Source: Steromphala cineraria
Lineage: Eukaryota; Mollusca; Gastropoda; Trochida; Trochidae
Assembly: GCA_916613615.1 (NCBI GenBank)
Contig: OU744726.1
Coordinates: 61,334,987-61,398,986, forward strand
Direction: 5' to 3'
DNA length: 64,000 bases
Below are positions 49,701-61,700 of this stretch, in pieces. Positions within the stretch are counted from its first letter, which is position 1. The number at the start of each line of letters is the position of its first letter. The position numbers were made by a program, and so were the translations under genes. The notes below the pieces were generated by a model. It was not told the DNA's origin and searched no databases. It saw nothing but the letters and a program-made list of their open reading frames with translations.

Positions 49701-52700
49701 CGATAATTGCAAGTTATTGCTAAATGTATTATTTTGACAGTGTCAACAATCTCATTACACAATCATCCATAGTCAGAGGACAAAGTATGAGGATTCACAT
49801 AAAATCCATTGGTGGCCATATTTTGTGAACACCTTTAATTCATTTTGTGTAAGAAAAAGGAGTCGCATGGCTAAACCTTACGCTATATAGTTGAATTATT
49901 ACTGCTCCATTTAGTTTAAATACATTGTCTTTCACTTGGAACCATTAATTTTCATTTTCCTGACATCACCTCATATTCCCCCTAAAACGTGCTACTGCCC
50001 CTTTAAGGTAACTATGTAATATTCATATTCTAAATTCATATTCTTCTATGCTTCTTCTCCCTATTTGAAATTTGTTCACATTTTTCATTTTGTAGTGTTC
50101 AAATTTATATATATATCAAGACTAACCCTCTGCTATTTATCATCTTGTTGTATAGGAAGTTCTTTAAAAATTATATTCTGTTGAGTCAGCAAAATCTGAG
50201 TCCTATCCCTTCTGACTGCTAAGTATTTCTTATACTGAAATCTGTCTGAATATTTAAAAGCAACAATTTATTGTTTTTGTCATTTCATTGCAAAGAAATG
50301 TAAGTCTTTCCAAAATATATTCTGATGAGTCAGCAAACCCTATTCTTCTTGACTGCCTATTTATTTCTGTATTCATATCTCTTTTGAAAATAAATTGTCT
50401 GAATATTCTAAATGCTTGAAGGTGGAATTTCCAAGCATATCATCATTCATTCTTCGTACAGAGATTTCTTTCTATCCTCCACAATTTGTCTTCTCTTCGA
50501 TAAGCCCACTTACCTCGAAATAATGTTTTTACTGACTCGGCTGTTTTTTTATCAGGCATGTTGAAGCAATGTTATTCATACATTACATACAGCCAAACAA
50601 TTTTTTCTTGCAGGATTTAGCTAGCAGATTTAATGTTTTGTGTAACAACTTCTGAATGTTTTATACTTTTATAACAGAAATATGGATAAATATCTTCCAA
50701 TCTCTGATGAGTCTTGTTTTACTGGCAGAAAATAATTTCAATATTTCATCGATTCCATTACCCGTCTGTTCTTTTATCTAGTGCTTTAAAATATGTAAAG
50801 AACTTCAAACCAGTATGTCATAGCTCTTATCAAAACGATGAAAATAATCTTTTTTCATGAATGTATTCTCTCATTCACATTATCATCTTCAAAAAGCTCT
50901 TGTTCATAAAAGTCTCCTTATCAAATTCATAAACAATCATAAAAATGTCTTTCTTCAAAAACAGAAAGATTTTCTCGAAATGTTGTGTATCTCACCATAT
51001 TGTGAACGTGCTGTTTTACAGGTTCAGAAGTGAGCTTGGCAATCTCTCAATTCTTCATAACTATCTCTCGAACAATCTGACAAATTACTGATTTACACCG
51101 TCTACAACCGAAAGATGTTCCAAGATCGCCCACCCCCCTGAGTGAACTCAACTTTTTATACCTCACAAGCTTTTCGAACAGCTCTCTGTTAAACTTATTA
51201 CCAGAAGATATTGTGATATGACAGAGCAGTTTGCCCTTTTCTGAATATGGAAGGCAAAAACAAGCCCTAAAGGGGCAGCATCACTTTTTTTTTAAATTTT
51301 AATTTTTCACTGATAATTGTACGTTAATGCTTATGTATTAGTTTGATAGTGTCAAAAATAAAATTACAAAATCAATCTTCCATAGTCAGAGAACAAATTG
51401 TAAGATTCACATAAAGTCAATTGGCGGCAATTTTTGTGTGAAGTGCATTGTCTTTCAATTGGAACCATTTATTGTCATTTTCCTGAAATCACCTTATATC
51501 CCCCCTAAGTGTAAATGGGTTGCATATGAACAGTGAATTTCCAAGTTTGCTAATCCTATTATTAGCTATAGCAATTTCATGGTTGCATTTTTTCATTACG
51601 ACCACTATTGATATGCAGTAAAACAATTTAGCTATCTAACTTTTGCTTGATTTCAAAGATTTAAGATAAATGAAACAACACTTTTGAACATTCCCCTCTA
51701 ATTTCAAATAATAACAGTTTATAAATATCACATACCTGGTTCCGAGACCCTGTATTCCACTCCACAAGATCCGTCTTTACGGTCCTGGAAGTCGATCTCA
51801 GCTTTAGACGGACCCTCGACTCCGATAGAGAGCCCGCCGGCACCTGCCTCACGTGTGTAGATGTTGAAGTCACCTGTAATTAACAAAATTTATGTTCTAT
51901 TTAGTTCATTGTCAATACCTTTCACTGAGACTCATTCTCCCTTATAACTGAATATATATATATAAGTTACAAGCTGGATTCAAACCAAAGACCTTTACCT
52001 CAATATCTCAGTCCAGAATTACAGAAGAACTCGGATATAACAAACTCCAAGGGACCGAAAAATTTAGTTCGCTATATCCAGTGTTCGCTACTCATGTTTG
52101 GCCGCCATGCATAGAGCTTTTGACGGTACTTAAAAATTTGATCGCTATATCCGATTGTTCGCTATATCCGTGTTCTACTGTAGTTGTGTGTTCAGTACCA
52201 AGCGTAATATCTTGTTTTCATCAACTTCATAGCAGGTGGATATATGCGAATTATAAATGGACTATGATTATTATTATTATATTATTATCATTACAGACAG
52301 ACAGACATGTTTTTTCAGTACCGGTATGTATATTAGGCTCAGGGGTCCAAAGTTGAGTTTTCAGTTATCGTAGTTGGTCACGTGACTTTAAAGATTTGAC
52401 ATAAGATTTCATATTGTACATTAATTGTTTAACATAAGTTGCAACTTTATAAATAACTTCAGGATTAGTTGAATTTAGCAGATTGTACATTATTATCATG
52501 ATCATAACAAGATCTCAAAAGTTTCAGTTTTCTTAGAAATGTCATAATATTGACTCCTATTTGGTAACCCTTCCACCCCTAAAAGAATTATACCCATGCT
52601 TAAACAACATGCTTGTTGTTTTTACAAAATTGTAAAAAAAATTAACCTTCATCCTGACTTATTACATTTGCGTTTTGTTATCCAAATAAGTACAAATCTG

Positions 52701-55700
52701 AAGCCTTTTAAGAGGGAGATTTGTTTTGAAGAACAAAAACAATTCTCGACAAAGATTAGAAAACTGATGAAAACATTCAAAAGTTTCCTTAGCTTCAAAT
52801 ATCTTCAAAATGCCTAGGAGTTGAGAGAACTAAATTGTGTAATTATCAAAGTAACAAGAGGAATTCGAAAAATCTTCATCTTGTGTGTTGTATGAGTCTC
52901 AAGTGTTCTTATGGAGACTGAAGAAACATGTCTGCCTACACTTCCTGTTTCCATGTCATTCAGCACATCCGAGAGGTTCTTGATTACCTCAGGCAGGTGC
53001 CCGAAACACTCAAGTGTGCATCTTCAACAAGATTAATGTTTCCACTGGTGTCAAAATTCAATTACATCCCAAAAACTGTATTCCTGTTATCTTTGGAGTT
53101 AACTTTAGAGTCTGTTAGCCCAAGGTCGGCAAATTTATGCCAGTTGTATGCGAAAGGACACAAAACATACACAATCTCATGGATTTTAACAGATAGGTTT
53201 AAAAGTAGGAATAGAATTCCTCCGTTGGATTGTATATAAACAAGACAAAGAGTTACCCTTTGATGTTAAACAGAGCTTAAGTTCTCGGTTTATAATTGGC
53301 AGCCATGTTGGTTTGAAACAGACTTTTGATTTATAGTGTGTTGATTTTATTTACAAGATGTTTCTGAAATGAGACAGACTTATTGGAGGTAAAGTTTCTA
53401 TTTCCTCGGGAACGTAATTGCTGTTGGTAGAGTGTGAGTAATATTCTGCTGGTTTATCCCAGGATGTTTCTGTCAGCGTGAATCTTCCTCCTCTATACAT
53501 TGTACAGATACTGCTTAAGTATTTCCTAATCTTCTCCTTAACCACAGTATTAAAACAGATGCAAGGAATGGAACACCAAATGGTTAACCTATAGCTGGCT
53601 GAACAAATATGTCCATGAAATATTTTCCAAAGTGATAATCATAATTAATTATCATACATACATAATTTATTATATCACAATTTTTTTAATTGAATACTTT
53701 TGAATTATGCATATTGCTGTTTTCAATCCTCATGTTACTGACAAATTTTAGATATCATCATCATATGACTGTTTTTTTGGTTAAAAGTTCCAAATCTCTT
53801 AGAAATTAAACCATAATAAAATAATATTATTTCCTTATTAAAAAAAACAACAAAAAAGCTGGGCAATTTTTTTCAGATGCCATAGTTATCATATAAGAAA
53901 CATCATAATTTAAAAACTATTTTGAAAAAGGGGATAATCCATAGTTTATATGGGCTACGTCTTTTCTGATCCTTAGTACACACAATAGGGTACACATAAG
54001 CAATATCACCAAAAGATATCAAAGCTATCTGTAAAGAAAGGTCTCATGATACCGATGGCTCTGTCTTTGTCATCATATATCAACCTCATACAACCCCTCT
54101 CTAACTAATTAATCAACATAACGGTCTACCTGGTCTGACATCCTGGCAGGCAGACAAGGGGAGGTAACTCTGATTGACACCTAGTCAGGTGGCAGCCATG
54201 TTTCTCCTGCCATCTATGTCAATAATTACTGTTAATCACCATCCTTAACATCAATTTAGCAACCAGCCAAGGGCATAAATCTTACAAATGTAGACTTTCT
54301 TATCACCCAAGTGAATTAATCTGTCTGTGTGTCATGTTGCCTGTGTACCAAAATGGAGTTAATCTAGGGGAGATAACTCTCATTTTGACATCTTACATAC
54401 ACAAAATTATATAGTGACATTGTACTGATCTTATCAATGGCGCCCTCTTTATAACATTGGGAAAGATAATTATCATTTTACTAAACCTAAATCGGACATC
54501 CTCTAATGGAAACTTAATCAGGAATGGAATGTTTTGAGACTCTAACAATACATAAGAAAAATGGCACTGTATTGTAAAAGTACGGGACCTCTACAAGAAA
54601 AGTGTAGTTTTCGAGATACACAGCACCGCCCTCTGATGCAGACAAATGTGATATTTTTGCGGCCTTTTGAACATTATATTTGCCTAATGTCATGGAATTT
54701 GTAGATTTTAACTTAAATTTATTACTGGTGCATGATTTAGGTGAAGAATGAAATAATCAAGGCATCATGTTGTGCATGAAGAAAGGGTGTAGTGGTTTGA
54801 ATCCAAGGCTCCTCATATCAAGTCATATCAGTGAAGTGAGTAAAAATTAACAATAATATTAAATAAGTAGGTATGAAGTTACTTACAAGGCTGGTTGATC
54901 TCTCCCCGCTCCAAGCCTGGACCTCCAGCCCTGACCTTGTGAGATCCGCCGCCAGCAATAGGACCCACCGTGAACTCAAATGGACTGCCTGGAGAGTAGA
55001 AAAGGGGATAACATAATTAGTCGTACAAAAAGGTGTCACAGAAATCAAATTTAATTTGTGTTTGTCAATTGGATTTGTGTTACTTAACCACACTCTGTAT
55101 GTTTATTTCAGAACTGCATAAACTAATCAAAAAGATGGTTGTGTAATTGCAGTGTTTAAATTATAGCCCGTCTGCCAATCCTTGACTGGCTACTTTTTGA
55201 TAGGACTGTTCTTTTTGGGTCAGGACTGGTAATTTTTCAAAGTTTTCTTTAGTTTCCGCTAAGGAATTGACCAATTAATTTTCAGGACAGGCTAGGTTTC
55301 CAATCTTTTTTATACACTGGTAGTTGAAAGGACTTTTCTTCTTTTTTTCTCAGATCTTTGATAAATCTATATTTTGGAATGTTTGACTTTCAAATCCTAT
55401 AAGGATAAATTTCACGATGCCATTTAAACGTTAAGTGTAGTTTAATTGATATGGCATGTCTTTATGTTCGTATGAACTGTTCCGAGAACATGTTCACCGT
55501 ACCTGGGATATGCATGTCCTTATGTTTAACGCTGACTGTGTGGACTCCCATCTCCTTGGGTACGAACTTGATGCTGTAGTGGGAGTCATCCTTGCTGACC
55601 ACGTCACACAGCTCCGTCACGCCCGCTGGACTCGTCACCGAAGCGGTCATGTCGAACGGAGACGTTCCTGGAAAGAGAACAGAAGTCAGAATCTGGCGGA

Positions 55701-58700
55701 GTTTTAGAGTCATGCAACACGGTAAACGTTTTAGGAAGACAAGGAGTTCATTGGTGATCAACTTCTTTATTGTCAGTTGACAAACATCCATTTCTTCTTT
55801 GATCTTAGAGTTAACTCTTACTTGGCATATTTCTGCATTTGTAAGATTATAAGTGACTGAAAGTTTGAATAAGTCTTGAAATTTATTTTTATCAGTCAAT
55901 GAACAGGTGTTAACATTTGGTCTCTGATACTAGACTTACAGCCTTTTGGTATTGGATACTTTCTGATATTTAAATTAAGCAAACATAATGCGTGAATTCA
56001 TACAATAGATGGGTGGAATTCAAAATTGGTAGGTTTTTCTGTCCGGTCCAATTTTTAAAAAACATAGTGCATCTTTTAGGGATTTTTTGTTCTAGAAAAT
56101 ATATTTAGCCATTGACAAGTACATTTTCGTGATCAACCATTAATTTTTCCATTTAAAATGTTTAATTTAATAACATTTTAGGGTCAAATTTGGCATATTT
56201 ACTCTGTCCTGAGGTGATGGTCCTCATACAACTTTGCCAAAATATCATACAAATAAACATAATCAAACAGAAAAATATATTTTATTCTTATAACCATTGA
56301 TCATGCATGTACAAACTGCATTAAATTTTGTATTGATTTCAAATATAAAAATTTTACAAATTGAAACATGCCTGTCCTAAGATTTTGTGTCCTGACCGTT
56401 ACCATGTAGATATTTCCTTCAATAATTTCCCCCTGGAACTGGATTGGAATTCTATTTGCTGTGTCTGATTGACAAATGCTCTTTGCATATGACAGTTAGT
56501 GAAATAAAAGGATTCGGTACATTTTGCAGAAATAAGACACCAACAAGCAGGTATAAATATGATGTGTCACCCTTAAATGTCCAGACCGTTACCGTTGGAT
56601 TTTGTGCATTTGTATTCTCCCTTTGTCTCAATAATAATGAGCTTTGTTGCTCAGAACTGGAAGATGTGGAAGGCATGTCCTTTGACATCTTTAAGGGATC
56701 ATTCATTGTGTTATTTTAAATTATTTACTAATTGTCCTGACCATTACCGGTCCTGACCGTTACCTTTTTACAAAGTAACGGTCAGGACAGTTCTGGTAAC
56801 GGTCAGGACAAACACCTTTTTATTTGGAGAAAGTAACTAAGTTATTCATAAATATTTTAAGAAATATTAATAATGAAGTTATTTTAAGATCATAAATTGT
56901 TTAGGCTTGGGAGTTTACTGTTCAGAGTAGTTTTAATGAAGTGGTTTTAAAATAAAAGTTTTGAAGTAACGGTCAGGACAAATAAATAGTAACGGTAAGG
57001 ACATATGTCAAAAAAAAATTCTTTTTGAAGAATATTATCTGAGGTTAGTTAGTGAATTTTTACTTATCTATTGAATATTAATAGCAGAAACCACTACATA
57101 TATTTCTGATAGATGTCTTAATTTTTATGAGATAATTGACATAGAAAACTATGGTAACGGTTTGGACAAAATGTGCAAACTGTATGGAACAATATCAGCA
57201 ATAAATGCAGTTGCCTGTGTAGCTTAATCATTTGTCACAGTGTGCAGTTTGATAGTTGTTGCAGTATCTTTCAGAATTCTATTCTTTGCAAGTTATACAA
57301 TGGAAAAAAAATCTTGGTATTTACACAGATGTCCTGACCGTTACCAAAAATGTCCTGACCGTTACCCCTCATTTACTTGATTGCCAAAAACACTTTTCTT
57401 TCAATAATAATTAGGAGTCAAAATCAAGACAATGTGTATTTTTATTCTTTACTAGCTTTAATCTGTTAATATTAAAAAGTACAAATTTATTTATAAGTTT
57501 TGTTGTTGATTTCATAACAAATGTCCATACCGTTACCATGGCAGTGAATAAAATATGCAATACAATCTAAAATTTACCATTTCTAATTCACATTTCACTT
57601 TTTGTTCAAAATAGAGTTAACAATAAAGTTAAAGAATATTTATTTTTATCTTTCATGTTATGTCTCTATAGTGAATTGAATTGAAGAAGACTTATGTCCA
57701 GCCCGTTACCGTACATGTCCCGACCGTTACCAGTTCTGTCCCAGCCGTTACTGGAGCTAATTGACTTCTCTAATTAATTCATGATAATACACGAAGCTCT
57801 CTTCTTTACGTAGATGTCATCTAAACGTGTTCTCGGATTAGCAGCAGATGCTTATTTGAGATAATTTCACCTATTGAAAACTATAAACACAAAAGTTTCT
57901 GAGAAAAATGCTATTAAATTGTGTTAAACAATGAAAAGATACAAAAAAAGGACTTTAAAGATTATTAAGAACAGTTTTTACCTTCAAGTGTCATTTATAC
58001 AATGTAAAAGATGTAAATGCCATCGTTGAAAGATTTTTATTAATTTTAGTTAAAATTCTTTTTTCTGATTAAGAAACGGTAACGGTCAGGACATTTTCCT
58101 CCTGTTTAATTAATTATGTTTCCACTAAAATTTTAATTGGTACACTTGAGCCTGACTGTTTGTATTTTCTCATAATCAAGTGTTTGCCAATTTATTTGAA
58201 TAAAAAATAATCCTTTTTGAGGAGTTTATTTTGACCATTATGAGAAATTGAAAATCCTACCAATTTTGAATTCCACCCAGATAAGTATGGGATAGATAAG
58301 CAACTGAGATCATATTTCTTGGACATATTCATAAAAAAAGATAATTCCATATTTGGACAATTATATATGCTCTGTCAGAGGAACAAGATGAGGAAAACAT
58401 GCCACAAACTTCACCCTTGATACTATAAAAGTAACTGACATTTACAGAAACTCAATTAATTCATTCATCATAATATTTATCAACAACACAACAACATTTT
58501 CTATCACTGACAATCCAAAATAAAAATACAGAAAATGTAAAAATTAAACAACATTACAACATCCTTTTAATCAAAACTATCAATGGATAAAACCAAACAA
58601 CTTTAAAATACCAAATATAAGCAAGACAGGATTGGCCTTACAAACGTCTAAGGGGCAAGTGATTATTGCTTGAGTTGTTTTTATTTTATGAAATACCAAA

Positions 58701-61700
58701 GGAAAATATCAGAAAAAAACAAACATTTTTTACTAAAAAATTAAATTACCTAGTTAGAGTTAATCCAATCTTGGTGTATATAAATTTCCTCCATCTTGCT
58801 AAAATCAGCGTAATGCAACTCCACTTAACCCCGGTTTCTTACGAGTCTTATCTCACACAGGTACATTAGCTAATGGCGGCATCGAGAACATGTTTCGATA
58901 TAATCCTTGATACTGCTACATTCCATCAATTGTACTTTGGATGCCAACATGAGAATAAACGCCTTCCGTTTACACTGAAATATATTTATAGCGTATTCTT
59001 GTCAGAGATAAATTTCTTTTAATTTAGAGTTTCTATTTTAACTCAAATTGCCTGAGTCACTGACTTGGCCCTTATCAGAAATAGATTCTAAAGAATTTGA
59101 TTTTATTTAAGATTTATTTCCCTCAAAAATCAAGTACAACAATTGTGTAAAAAGAAATTAGAGATTGATTTCTTTAGTTCTTGCAGCTTAATTTGTAATC
59201 CCTTTTAAGTTAATTCAATAAATATTATATTAAAAATGTTACCAATATTTTGAAAAAGGACTTTTTCTATAAAATTACTTCCTTGATTCTACAACGAGTA
59301 GACTGAAAACATGCTTATCATGCAACTTAGGCTAGTAAGATACATCTTACCCAATATCCCTCTTTAACATGAGTGCATGAACCAATAAGTTCCAATTAAC
59401 AATCACAATAATCAATTGATTTTATTTGAAAATCTTTCAAGGGTTTGACCTAACCATTTTTGCAAACGCCGGCACACAACAAAAGAATTATTTTTGTAAA
59501 ATTTTAAGTCCACTTTTCAGTTGAGTCCCAAGTTTGACTCAAATCAAATATAAATATTTAATCGAATATATACTTCGAAATTGATTCTACTTTTAACAAA
59601 CCTTTATGTGAAGATTGAATCCTGATGATAGGAATATACGAGGAAACGGGATGAGAGTTAAGCACCTGCATTCTTCTACCCTCTCGGACCATGCAGCTAT
59701 TCTGATAGTCTTTAATTATCATCATTGCCAGGCACGGCGCCTGCAACCTTTCACACTATCTACCTGGATACCTCGCTATAGCGCTACAGGTGGGATCTCC
59801 CTGTTTTAACACCAAACTTGAGAAATCGTTGCTGCAGAGCGTTTGTGTTTGTGTTGAGACATATAGAAGGTGTCTTTAATTATCATCATTGCCAGGCACG
59901 GCGCCTGCAACCTTTCACACTATCTACCTGGATACCTTGCTATAGCGCTACAGGTGGGATCTCCCTATTTTAACACTAAACTTGCTTTAACACTTCAGTG
60001 TTTGTGTTGAGACATATAGAAGATATCTTTCTTTAATAAATAAACATCGGCAATCTTTCACACTATCAACCTGACTGCCTCACTATAGTGCTACATGTGG
60101 GAGGTCCTCATTATAACACATACACAGGTGTATGATAGTATTTTTGGTGTATGTACATATCTTTCTTTGGAAGATTCAGTACATGCTACCTCGTTATAGC
60201 ACTTCAGGCAAAAGGTCCTCTTTATAACACTAAGGATGGGATGCCCCTGTTATATCACTAAAGCAGTCTTGAGTTCAATAACATGAATTTCCCCAGAATA
60301 TTCGCGCCCGCTTGTGAACACTTAATGTTAAATATCAAATTCCTTATCTTTGGAAACAGAATTAAAACTTTGTAGTTGTAACTGTATCAAATAAAAGATA
60401 AATACAAAATCCTGTTTAAATTAAATCCTTTCCAAGAACAAAACTGCCCAAGTTTTAGATGCTTATGATATAAATTTATATATTCTCAACAAACCGCCAA
60501 CACTTCTCTCTTAATATACTATTCAGGATACCACAAACATAATTGGTTGAATAGTTCTTCATTCGCGAATCAACTATATTCAACTCACATCCTGAACCGC
60601 TTCAATTACCCAATCTCTATTTTCTTTGCATTAGCTACAGACTCAGTTTAAAGTGACACTATTTTTCGCATCTATATCAAACACCTGTATCAAAAACATC
60701 TTCAAAACCCAATTTGTGGTAAAAACACTTTTTTATTTCCTTATTTTTTAATTTTTTAATTAAGATCTACACCTGTTCAGGTGTCAGTATGTTTTAAGTT
60801 GATTAAAGAGTTGATTAACAGGTAACATGAGATGCCTTATCAACTCGTTATACATTCCTACGGCAAGTTCATCAAAACATATATAAACTTGCAACAGGTG
60901 AATATTTTGTGGAATATATGGCTCCAGGTTATTCTGTACCGTCGGTAAATCACCGAAAGGCTTTTCTTATCAAGGAAACCGGCAACCTTACACACCTTCG
61001 TGATAACTAGCCGTCAGACAGATTCTATTTATAGAACAGCAGGTAAATATCTGCGTTCTAATTTAATCGGCATGGGCTATCTTAAGAAAACATGTCTGTG
61101 ATCTTTAGATGAAATGTGTTAACACTTTAGAAAGGTGGTAATCTATTAAAGGTTTAAATACTTGTATGACTATCATTTAATATTAAATTTAGGATTTTCA
61201 ACGAAGATGTTGATGTTTTGGTGCATATAATTAATTACTTTGGAATTATTTGATCGAGTTTAATAACCTTATTCTAAGGTTTTCCAAATAGTTTTATTTG
61301 ATATTCACTGGAATTAGATTTTGATGACAACTTTAGTTAAACACTTGAATATAAAAACTTTTCAAGCACCTGCCATTTGTTTCTATGATTCAACTTTATA
61401 GACATCCCTTTCAATTTATTTGTACATGAATTATGTATAAATATATGAGAAACTTTGTCACTTTGCTTTAAACAGCAGCAAACTATATATATATACAAAC
61501 TTTTTAATCACTAATCGTTTGATTGTACAATTCAAATTGATAGACATCCCTTTTGAATTTATTTGTATATTTATCATTAAAAAAGAATGTCATTTTGCTT
61601 TAAACAGCAGCTATTTACATTTGACACTTTAAAAAAGTAACAATGCAAGAACTGATTTCTATCAGTTTCAAGCTACATTTAACAGTAATGTGAAATGTTG

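Noticed and set aside
52928..53239. 103-codon plus-strand ORF in a filamin intron
   Set aside because: No recognisable motif, antisense to filamin, no splice or start context; likely chance.
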